Assembly (NCBI GenBank): GCA_028709355.1
Contig: JAQVXF010000011.1
Location: 1 to 14,415, forward strand
Reading direction: 5' to 3'
Origin: Syntrophomonas sp.
GTDB taxonomy: Bacteria > Bacillota > Syntrophomonadia > Syntrophomonadales > Syntrophomonadaceae
DNA length: 14,415 nt
Numbering within the stretch: the first letter of the stretch is position 1; the number at the start of each line of letters is the position of its first letter. The translations under genes were made by a program, and so were the position numbers. Of the stretch, positions 1 through 5,508 are shown one piece after another. The notes under the pieces were generated by a model. It did not search any database. It saw only the letters and a program-made list of their open reading frames with translations, and was not told the DNA's origin.

Positions 1-190
1 CTATCGCAAAAGGCAGATTGCGAAGTATTTCCATGATGGCGGCCCACGTATCCGGTGTCACCCGCACTACCACCCTGCCGCTGGCCTGGTCGATGGTCGA
101 GACTATACCCAGGTTATCATAGGCTTCCACCAGTTTGGTCAACATGTCGATCTTCTCCGGTGCTACCCGGGCGTAAATCTGCTCACTCAT
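1..190 (-). CDS. Partial small protein, DUF4911-like (C-terminus cut by window edge)
   Basis: The reading frame starts with ATG at 190-188 and stays open for 63 codons to the window edge, so the C-terminus is missing. It begins MSEQIYARVAPEKIDML and continues with a predicted helix and a short beta hairpin (GIVSTIDQASGRVVVRV), then TPDTWAAIMEILRNLP. This size and pattern (a small alpha/beta protein, about 70 residues, directly after a U32 gene) recalls the uncharacterised DUF4911 family of Clostridia. I make that family call from memory and hold it loosely. Its start overlaps the end of the U32 gene by 8 bases (ATGAGTGA), which implies translational coupling and a shared transcript. No enzymatic residues are evident and no function is known to me. 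That it is a real gene is likely; the family name is less sure. Confidence 0.6.
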   Translation of the reverse strand, partial: MSEQIYARVAPEKIDMLTKLVEAYDNLGIVSTIDQASGRVVVRVTPDTWAAIMEILRNLPFAI

Positions 191-1415
191 CTTTAAAACC
201 GGTTCTCCTCAGGATACTATAGTCGGGCAGCGGTCGGTCAAAAGGAAAGTAAACCCGCTGCAGCGGATGACGAGCCCGATCCAGCCATCGCCCCTCCTGA
301 TCGAACAGACTCGACAGGCCGACATCAATGGTGTGACCACCAGGAATCAGTATCTGCAAGGCATCTCCCGGCCCGAAATTGGACCGTTGCTCGATCTCCA
401 CCCAGCCCCGCTCTCGGTCATAACCCCTGACCACCCCACAAAAATCAGCCCGGCCACTGACCCTGGTTTTGCCTGTGTCCATCATCAATCCTGCATCCCC
501 ATCGATAAAACCGGTGGTAAAGGACCGGGTTGCCACGGTATGGAGTTCGGTCAGCCAAACCTCAATCTCCTCCTCGCCGAAAGGTCTGCCGGTACTCTTA
601 TAGCGGTCGATAGCCTGGCGATAGACTCGGGCTACGGTAGCTACATAGAGCGGGCTTTTCATGCGGCCCTCCACTTTGAAGGCATCGATGCCGGCTGCAA
701 TCAAACGGGGCAGACAGGGCAACAGGCAGAGATCGCGGGAATTGAAGATATAGCTGCCCCGCTGGTCTTCCTCGATCGGGTAGTATTGTCCCGGGCGCTT
801 CTCCTCCACCACCCGGTAGGAATAGCGGCAAGGATGAGCGCAGGCACCCCGGTTGGCACTTCGCCCGGTCATATAATGGGAGAGTAGGCAACGTCCTGAA
901 TAGGAAACGCACATGGCTCCGTGGACAAACATTTCCAATTCGACATCCACCCGGTGCTTGAGGTCGACTATCTCATCCAGGCTGAGTTCACGGGCCAGAA
1001 CGATGCGGCTGGCGCCGAGATCACGATAAAAGGCCGCCGCTTCATAGTTGCTGACATTGGCTTGGGTGCTTATCGTAATGGGGACTTGGGGAGCATAGAC
1101 CTTTGCCATCCTTAAGATACCCGGATCAGCCACTATCAAGCCGTCCAACTCCAGGTTGGATATGGCTTCCAGAAAAGGGGGCAGCAACTCGATATCCCGG
1201 TTATGGGCCAGGATATTAACGGTGAGATACATCTTCTTGCCCTGCCGGTGTGCCTGCTGCACCCCGGCCGAAATCTCTTCCAGATCAAGGTTGCCGGCGT
1301 AAGCCCGCAGACTGAAGTCCTTACCCCCGGCATATACGGAATCCGCTCCGAAAAGAAAAGCGGTGGTCAGTTTCTCTAAATCCCCTGCCGGCAGCACCAG
1401 CTCAGGTTTGCGCAT
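183..1415 (-). CDS. Peptidase U32 family protein, TrhP/YrrO-like RNA hydroxylation enzyme
   Basis: A 410-residue U32-family protein. The family signature is intact: EMFVHGAMCVSYSGRCLLS at about 161-179, followed by GRSANRGACAHPCRYSY. The four cysteines C169, C176, C192 and C196 are those expected to hold an iron-sulfur cluster. A second family block, KVEGRMKSPLYVA, lies at about 247-259. Although named peptidases, characterised relatives (E. coli RlhA and TrhP, B. subtilis YrrN/YrrO) hydroxylate RNA: RlhA acts on 23S rRNA C2501, while TrhP/YrrO make 5-hydroxyuridine at tRNA position 34. Size and place near mltG match B. subtilis YrrO, so a tRNA role is the better guess, but this is inference from synteny. 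The ATG at 1415 has a GGAG ribosome site. It lies 24 bases after mltG and overlaps the next small gene. The partner methyltransferase gene yrrM of B. subtilis is not in this window. Confidence 0.9.
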   Translation of the reverse strand: MRKPELVLPAGDLEKLTTAFLFGADSVYAGGKDFSLRAYAGNLDLEEISAGVQQAHRQGKKMYLTVNILAHNRDIELLPPFLEAISNLELDGLIVADPGILRMAKVYAPQVPITISTQANVSNYEAAAFYRDLGASRIVLARELSLDEIVDLKHRVDVELEMFVHGAMCVSYSGRCLLSHYMTGRSANRGACAHPCRYSYRVVEEKRPGQYYPIEEDQRGSYIFNSRDLCLLPCLPRLIAAGIDAFKVEGRMKSPLYVATVARVYRQAIDRYKSTGRPFGEEEIEVWLTELHTVATRSFTTGFIDGDAGLMMDTGKTRVSGRADFCGVVRGYDRERGWVEIEQRSNFGPGDALQILIPGGHTIDVGLSSLFDQEGRWLDRARHPLQRVYFPFDRPLPDYSILRRTGFKDE

Positions 1416-1439
1416 TTATTTGGCTCCGTTCTATGGTGC

Positions 1440-2468
1440 TCACAATCCATATCGAGCCTTGGCGGCCAAGTGCTCGGCATAAGTGATCGAAAAATGGTGA
1501 CTACCATCACCTTTGGCCACGTAGTACAAGTAGTCGTTGTCTTCCGGTGCCAGAGCGGCGGCGATGGACTGCCCACCCGGGGAAGCGATGGGACCAGCCG
1601 GCAGGCCGGGGTAGCGGTAGGTGTTATAAGGAGAGTCGATCTCCAGGTCTTTATAGGTCAACCTCTCCCGATGTTCCCCTAAGCTGTAGATTACGGTAGC
1701 ATCAATCTGGAGCGGCATGCCGGCCTGGAGGCGATTGTATATCACCCCGGCAATCCGCTCCCTTTCCTCTGGCACCCTGGCTTCCCTTTCAATCAGCGAT
1801 GCGACAATTACTGTATCCCTTACACTCAAGTTCTTCTGCTCCGCCTGGGCTGCGAATTGTTCCTTCCAAACGGCAGAGAAATGTGCCAGCATCATGGCCA
1901 CAATATCCTCAGCCCGGCTGGACTCATCAATCCGATAGGTGTCCGGGTACAAAAAACCTTCCAAACGCCTCTCGGGAGAGACCTCGACCGGGGGCAGGAA
2001 ATCATGAGCACCCACATTGGCCAGGGCTTGGGCCCATTGCTCCTGAGTACACACCCGATTTTTTACCAGCATCTCCCCAATCTGTTTGACCGTGTAACCC
2101 TCGGGGACGGTCATGGTGGTGCTTTTGACTCTCCCTGCCGCAACCTGGGCAGCCATCTGGGGCAGGGACATACTCCGGCTGAATTCGTAAAGACCAGCCT
2201 GGAGTTGTTTGTCCAATCCCTGTTGACGGCAATAGGCCAAAAACAGTCTTTCGCTGCGGATCAGGCCATGCTGAGACAACAAAGCTGCTACATCGGAAGC
2301 TGTACCGTCATCCGGGAGGCGTACCTCTATCACCCTGGCATCGTCTGGATCAACTGGTTGCAGTTGCCGATGGAGTAACTGCCAGGCGGCCAGTGCCGCA
2401 ACTAAAGCCAGGCTCAAAACTACCACTATTATTTTGACGCCGGATCTTTTTGCTTCCTTCTCAATCAT
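1440..2468 (-). CDS. mltG: Endolytic murein transglycosylase MltG (YceG-like)
   Basis: MltG cleaves nascent glycan strands in the membrane and sets peptidoglycan chain length. The protein has a basic N-terminus and one membrane helix (about residues 12-32, KIIVVVLSLALVAALAAW), a LysM-like segment including TVPEGYTVKQIGEML, then the YceG catalytic domain. ASLIEREARVPEERERIAGV contains the expected catalytic glutamate, E227 in this numbering, and SPYNTYRYPGLPAGPIASPG is the conserved distal block. Length of 342 residues is normal. Start choice: an ATG at 2474 lies only 3 bases from the AGAGG site at 2478-2482, whereas the in-frame ATG at 2468 has a 9-base spacing, so I use 2468. The gene matches B. 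subtilis yrrL in this conserved neighbourhood and is followed closely by the U32 gene. Confidence 0.95.
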   Translation of the reverse strand: MIEKEAKRSGVKIIVVVLSLALVAALAAWQLLHRQLQPVDPDDARVIEVRLPDDGTASDVAALLSQHGLIRSERLFLAYCRQQGLDKQLQAGLYEFSRSMSLPQMAAQVAAGRVKSTTMTVPEGYTVKQIGEMLVKNRVCTQEQWAQALANVGAHDFLPPVEVSPERRLEGFLYPDTYRIDESSRAEDIVAMMLAHFSAVWKEQFAAQAEQKNLSVRDTVIVASLIEREARVPEERERIAGVIYNRLQAGMPLQIDATVIYSLGEHRERLTYKDLEIDSPYNTYRYPGLPAGPIASPGGQSIAAALAPEDNDYLYYVAKGDGSHHFSITYAEHLAAKARYGL

Positions 2469-2543
2469 TTCCATCTACCTCTGTCTTTAAAAGTCCTTCT
2501 GATGATTGCGGGCGGACTCTGATTAAATTTTGGCAACCGGGTT

Positions 2544-4055
2544 CTATGGTTGAATGGTAGGTCGGTTTAACGGCCTCTCATCATCTTCATCCTCGCCCGG
2601 CTGGTCCAGGGAAGGAGTGCGGGGTTGGGTAGTATCAGTAGGACCACCATCCCCCCCTACACCGGGCGCCTGAAGAGTACCCGGTGCCAGCTCCGGACCC
2701 TTCAAAACCAACCGGTTAAGCGGCCGATAGGTGTCCGTATCCAGCTGTTCGCTACGCAGTACCTTGCCATCCTTGTCCAGGAATTTCCGGAAAGATCGTA
2801 CCACGTAGCCAGGCTGGCCATTGTTGTTGACCAGCTCCTGACCGGGAGCCAGGGTTTGATCAAACTCAGTAACAGTGGTATAATCCAAGGTCTTATCGAT
2901 AATGGTGGCTATTTCTATCCGTTGTTTATACTCGGTATTGCCGTAGATATTGATCAGCAGTTGGCCGCCTGACGTTATGGCCCTGATGAAGACGGGGCGA
3001 TCAGTGTTATTCTTGAACCTGAAATCCTGTACCCCGTAGTTGACCGTGGCATCGCGTCCGACTTTGACATATGCCACCGCCAGATTATGATTATGGCGTT
3101 CCACGATCTCCAGACCTGCCAACAGAGAGGCGTTGTATAAGGTGGAGGAAACCTGGCAGATGCCCCCGCCTAACCCCGGTTCGAACTTATTGCCTACAAT
3201 CACCATGGCATCCAGGTAGCCCATTTCCATGGTACGCTGCCCTACCGTTTCGTTGAACGAAAAGATCTCGTTGGGGAGCAGCACCTTTTTGTTGATGCTG
3301 GCAGTGGCTTTTCTTAAATTATGAGAGCGATTTACCTCGCCGGTATTGAAGTAGGTGGCGAAGCTGGACAATTCCCCCATATTCTTGAGCATCTCGGCGG
3401 TGACCGCGGGTTGGACCGCCTCGACCACTACCGGTAAGCTCAGCGGTTCGGTTCGGCTCACAGTCTGCGGCAGGCCGCTGAAACTCTTTTCCACATTGAC
3501 CTTGTAGCCGAGAGTGCCGGGTATTACCACCAGCCCATTATGGGTATCTACATCCAGGCTGGCGTCCTGAGCAACTCTCCCCCACTGGGACTCCCACTCC
3601 GCCACCAAGCTGGCCTTCCGTTCCGGATCGATCGCCACCTGCACTGGATAGCCGATGGTTTTACCCCCAGCCAGGTTAGCGGCTTTGGCCTGCCAGCCGC
3701 GGGTGCGTTCCTGCTCCCAGACTTTTTTCACTATCTCCCCAGAGCTTTGCAGCTGCACGAGGTCACCAATGCTGCTTTCATAGTTGTAAGCGTCTTTAGA
3801 AAACTTAACCCGGGTGGCATTGAATTCCTGTAGACCCTTGTCCAGCGCCGCCTCCGCCTGGGTCTGGCTTAAACCCTCGACCATCACCCCGCCGATCTCC
3901 ACTCCGGTGGCAAAGGTGGTGCTGTTGGCAAAACGGTAGTACATGCCGAAACAAGTCGCGGCCACAATCACTACTAGTGCTACCAGCACCTGGATCCATC
4001 GCGACGGCCGTCTTGTTGCCGCCTTGCTGTTCTCTTGTTTTATTTCCTGGTCCAA
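2544..4055 (-). CDS. VanW-family membrane-anchored cell-wall protein
   Basis: A 503-residue protein anchored by one N-terminal membrane helix (about 20-40, WIQVLVALVVIVAATCFGMYY) with the rest outside. Residues about 80-215 resemble the putative peptidoglycan-binding domain that precedes VanW in YoaR-type proteins. The VanW domain spans about 232-362 (LPNEIFSFNETVG, GGGICQVSSTLYNASL, ERHNHN, VNYGVQDFRFKNN). A G5-like segment follows at about 376-450, then a proline/glycine-rich acidic tail (GEDEDDERPLN). VanW takes its name from vancomycin-resistance clusters, but its activity is not established, and this copy has no resistance genes beside it. Start choice: the frame is open 44 codons further upstream, but a TTG at 4055 has GGAGG at 4063-4067 with a 7-base spacing, and it puts the membrane helix at the right place. 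The gene sits between DUF1292 and mltG, where B. subtilis has none. Confidence 0.88.
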   Translation of the reverse strand: MDQEIKQENSKAATRRPSRWIQVLVALVVIVAATCFGMYYRFANSTTFATGVEIGGVMVEGLSQTQAEAALDKGLQEFNATRVKFSKDAYNYESSIGDLVQLQSSGEIVKKVWEQERTRGWQAKAANLAGGKTIGYPVQVAIDPERKASLVAEWESQWGRVAQDASLDVDTHNGLVVIPGTLGYKVNVEKSFSGLPQTVSRTEPLSLPVVVEAVQPAVTAEMLKNMGELSSFATYFNTGEVNRSHNLRKATASINKKVLLPNEIFSFNETVGQRTMEMGYLDAMVIVGNKFEPGLGGGICQVSSTLYNASLLAGLEIVERHNHNLAVAYVKVGRDATVNYGVQDFRFKNNTDRPVFIRAITSGGQLLINIYGNTEYKQRIEIATIIDKTLDYTTVTEFDQTLAPGQELVNNNGQPGYVVRSFRKFLDKDGKVLRSEQLDTDTYRPLNRLVLKGPELAPGTLQAPGVGGDGGPTDTTQPRTPSLDQPGEDEDDERPLNRPTIQP

Positions 4056-4062
4056 TATACTT

Positions 4063-4067
4063 CCTCC
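4063..4067 (-). promoter_or_regulatory. Ribosome binding site that fixes the TTG start of the vanW-family gene
   Basis: GGAGG on the minus strand lies 7 bases before the TTG at 4055. No ATG or GTG at suitable distance is in frame, and the upstream ATG at 4187 lacks this signal. Confidence 0.7.
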
Positions 4068-4094
4068 ATCGAGATTGGAATTAATCCTTCCCTG

Positions 4095-4100
4095 ATTATA
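4095..4100 (-). promoter_or_regulatory. Candidate -10 box for the vanW-family gene
   Basis: A perfect TATAAT on the minus strand lies 39 bases before the vanW start codon, leaving a leader of about 33 bases. No good -35 hexamer is found at 16-18 bases upstream (best is TCCTTT-like), so this is a weak call based on one box plus the terminator-like hairpin located upstream at 4174-4221. Confidence 0.35.
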
Positions 4101-4173
4101 ATGCAGCCTGGTCACAAAAAGGACTGTCGCTGCCAACCCGCTCAGGCAGCGGCTGAACCCGAACCCATATTCG

Positions 4174-4221
4174 AAAAGCCCAGTCAATCAACGCATAGTG
4201 CAATACGTATCAATCCTGGGC
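4174..4221 (-). terminator. Possible terminator after the DUF1292 gene
   Basis: On the minus strand GCCCAG (4221-4216) pairs with CTGGGC (4183-4178), with an inner discontinuous stem ATACGT/ACGCAT inside the 32-base loop, followed by only four T residues. It lies 67 bases beyond the DUF1292 stop and before the candidate vanW -10 box. The short T-run makes it a modest candidate. Confidence 0.3.
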
Positions 4222-4287
4222 CGGCGATCCCCTATTAAATTCGGTTGCGGTCTGGTCGGGCAGGAAATCTCTTATAACTGGCAAAGA

Positions 4288-4596
4288 CTATAGGTCTTCT
4301 TCGCTGTCAGCCAGTTCCTGCCAGGCATCGGCTACCTTCTCCCATTCCTCATCATCTTCTATATCGCCCAGGTACTCATTGCCTTCCTCATCGTAGACTA
4401 CCTTGAGAATGACTACCTCCACCTCTTCATCGTCGTCCTCGCTGGGTTCCTCTTCGCTGTACGGAATCAACACCCGGTAATTCTGGTCCTCCACTTCCAG
4501 TTCAGCCAGAAGTTCAAACTCATGCTCCTCGCCGTCCTCATCAACCAAGACCAGTATAGGAAACTCCTCATCGTCAAAGATTTCTTCATTACTCAT
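4288..4596 (-). CDS. DUF1292 family protein (YrzB-like), highly acidic
   Basis: A 102-residue protein of the DUF1292 family, the counterpart of B. subtilis YrzB in the same neighbourhood. The function of the family is unknown. The sequence holds the family's small beta-rich core (FPILVLVDEDGEEHEFELLAE, then YRVLIPY, then VVILKVVYDEEGNEYLGDI), and the linker and C-terminus are loaded with Asp and Glu: about 43 percent of all residues are acidic, which predicts a very low pI and a cytosolic protein that could mimic nucleic acid or bind basic partners (inference). The ATG at 4596 has AGGAGG with a 7-base spacing. A good promoter lies immediately upstream, beginning at the end of yqgF. Expected length is about 90-100 residues, so it is complete. 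Confidence 0.9.
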   Translation of the reverse strand: MSNEEIFDDEEFPILVLVDEDGEEHEFELLAELEVEDQNYRVLIPYSEEEPSEDDDEEVEVVILKVVYDEEGNEYLGDIEDDEEWEKVADAWQELADSEEDL

Positions 4597-4624
4597 ATAT
4601 TAACCTCCTAATTAAACTACCGTC

Positions 4625-4654
4625 ATTCTAATCTTACCATCCATCCTTTGTCAA
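4625..4654 (-). promoter_or_regulatory. Promoter for the DUF1292 gene
   Basis: On the minus strand a perfect TTGACA (4654-4649) is followed after 18 bases by TAGAAT (4630-4625, five of six matches). The predicted transcript starts near 4618, about 22 bases before the ATG and its AGGAGG. The -35 box lies directly after the yqgF stop codon. Confidence 0.6.
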
Positions 4655-4655
4655 A

Positions 4656-5072
4656 CTACTTGTGCGCCTGCCGATCCAGGTATCCTTGCAGGATATTGAC
4701 CGCCGCAATTTTGTCGATCACCTGTTTGCGCCGGCGGCGGCTGACATTGGCTTCCACCAACATCCTCTCTGCGGCTACAGTGGTCAATCGTTCATCCCAA
4801 TACTCTACCGGCAGTCCCAGCTGCTCCTGCAGCAACTGCCCGAATTCCATGATTTCTATGCCCTTGGGGCCGATAGTACCGTTCATGTTGCGGGGAAACC
4901 CGACCACGATGGTCCCGACTTCGTTGGCCGAACATAGCTCGCCCAACCGTTCCAGATCCCCCTGAAGGTTTCGCCGCGCCAGCACCGAATGACCCTGGGC
5001 GGTCCAGCCCAACTGGTCACTAATGGCGATACCTATTCTCTTTTCCCCTACGTCCAAGCCCATTATTCTCAT
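4656..5072 (-). CDS. ruvX: YqgF/RuvX family RNase H-fold protein (putative pre-16S rRNA nuclease)
   Basis: A 138-residue RNase H-fold protein, the usual family length. Family blocks are intact: GLDVGEKRIGIAISD near the N-terminus with the first catalytic aspartate D7, VVGFPRNMNGT (56-66), YWDERLTT (91-98) with the middle acidic residue, and IDKIAAVNILQGYL (119-132) with the last aspartate D120. In E. coli YqgF is implicated in 5' end maturation of 16S rRNA and is also called a Holliday junction resolvase homologue; which activity applies here cannot be read from sequence. The ATG at 5072 has only a GGGG-type site at a 10-base spacing, weaker than its neighbours. The gene follows ireB after a 122-base gap holding a terminator-like hairpin and a candidate promoter, matching yrrK of B. 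subtilis. Confidence 0.95.
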   Translation of the reverse strand: MRIMGLDVGEKRIGIAISDQLGWTAQGHSVLARRNLQGDLERLGELCSANEVGTIVVGFPRNMNGTIGPKGIEIMEFGQLLQEQLGLPVEYWDERLTTVAAERMLVEANVSRRRRKQVIDKIAAVNILQGYLDRQAHK

Positions 5073-5098
5073 AATAATTTATCCCCGTCCCGATCGAC

Positions 5099-5113
5099 CC
5101 GGTGGCCCACCGG
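5099..5113. repeat. Perfect inverted repeat in the yqgF leader
   Basis: CCGGTGG-C-CCACCGG is a perfect 7-base inverted repeat around a single central base, able to form a 6-bp hairpin with a 3-base loop in the yqgF leader transcript. It lies between the candidate -10 box and the start codon. It lacks a T-run, so it is not a typical terminator; an operator or a leader hairpin are possible. Confidence 0.4.
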
Positions 5114-5120
5114 ATCATGA

Positions 5121-5149
5121 TTTATCCGCCGCCGACCGGGAAACGTCAA
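5121..5149 (-). promoter_or_regulatory. Candidate promoter for yqgF
   Basis: On the minus strand TTGACG (5149-5144) and GATAAA (5126-5121) are separated by 17 bases, giving five of six and four of six matches to consensus. It begins at the T-rich tail of the terminator-like hairpin after ireB. Confidence 0.4.
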
Positions 5150-5150
5150 C

Positions 5151-5181
5151 AAAACGAAACCCCCGGGCCAATGCGCGGGGG
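5151..5181 (-). terminator. Terminator-like hairpin after the IreB-family gene
   Basis: On the minus strand CCCCCG (5181-5176) pairs with CGGGGG (5165-5160) around a 10-base loop, and is followed by the T-rich TTTCGTTTT. It lies just downstream of the IreB-family stop codon at 5195. The interrupted T-tract lowers confidence. Confidence 0.5.
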
Positions 5182-5194
5182 CATCCTGATTTTC

Positions 5195-5449
5195 TTACTC
5201 CAGGTATTTCTTGAGGAGCACCTCCATTATCTCATCCCGGTCTATCTTGCAGATCAGGTTGCGGGCTTGCTTGTGGCTGGTAATGTAGGCCGGCTCACCT
5301 GATAACATGTAACCCACCAACTGGTTCAAAGGATTGTATCCCTTCTCCTCCAAGGCCGCGTAGACCGTTTTGAGAATGCTGTAGACCTGATCGGGCTTAT
5401 CCTTTTCCAATTTGAAGCTGACTGTCTGGTCACCGTAATCCTGAGGCAT
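5195..5449 (-). CDS. IreB family regulatory phosphoprotein (DUF965, YrzL-like)
   Basis: An 84-residue protein of the IreB/DUF965 family. The core ALEEKGYNPLNQLVGYMLSG, EPAYITSHKQARNLI and DRDEIMEVLLKKYLE is unmistakable and complete. In Enterococcus faecalis IreB is phosphorylated near its N-terminus by the PASTA kinase IreK and lowers cephalosporin resistance, so this is a small cytosolic regulator linked to cell-wall stress. The phospho-acceptor region here reads DYGDQTVSF: one threonine (T9) is in the conserved position, while the second, more N-terminal threonine known in Enterococcus appears absent (alignment from memory). Start choice: the ATG at 5449 has GGGAGG with an 8-base spacing; a GTG three codons upstream overlaps that site and is rejected. 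It lies between alaS and yqgF as in B. subtilis. Confidence 0.92.
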   Translation of the reverse strand: MPQDYGDQTVSFKLEKDKPDQVYSILKTVYAALEEKGYNPLNQLVGYMLSGEPAYITSHKQARNLICKIDRDEIMEVLLKKYLE

Positions 5450-5457
5450 ACAAACCA

Positions 5458-5463
5458 CCTCCC
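5458..5463 (-). promoter_or_regulatory. Ribosome binding site that decides the start of the IreB-family gene
   Basis: GGGAGG on the minus strand ends 8 bases before the ATG at 5449. The alternative GTG at 5458-5456 shares a base with this site, so it cannot be served by it. Confidence 0.7.
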
Positions 5464-5476
5464 TTTCAACCTTGTC

Positions 5477-5507
5477 ATTCTATCTCGGTGGTGCTGTCTC
5501 CTGCCAA
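5477..5507 (-). promoter_or_regulatory. Weak candidate promoter for the IreB-family gene
   Basis: On the minus strand TTGGCA (5507-5502) and TAGAAT (5482-5477) are separated by 19 bases, longer than optimal. Its -10 region TAGAATGAC is identical to that of the DUF1292 promoter at 4625. Read-through from alaS is equally possible because no terminator separates the genes. Confidence 0.28.
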
Positions 5508-5508
5508 T

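Noticed and set aside
267..887. Plus-strand open frame of 206 codons
   Set aside because: It lies wholly antisense to the U32 gene, whose conserved motifs account for the sequence.
1428..2550. 10-base direct repeat GTTCTATGGT at 1428-1437 and 2541-2550, near two gene junctions
   Set aside because: Exact 10-mers repeat by chance many times in 14 kb, one copy covers the vanW stop codon, and no structure is associated with it.
4056..4187. 44-codon upstream extension of the vanW-family frame to an ATG at 4187
   Set aside because: It lacks a ribosome site and covers a perfect TATAAT; the TTG at 4055 with GGAGG at a 7-base spacing gives a normal membrane-anchor topology.
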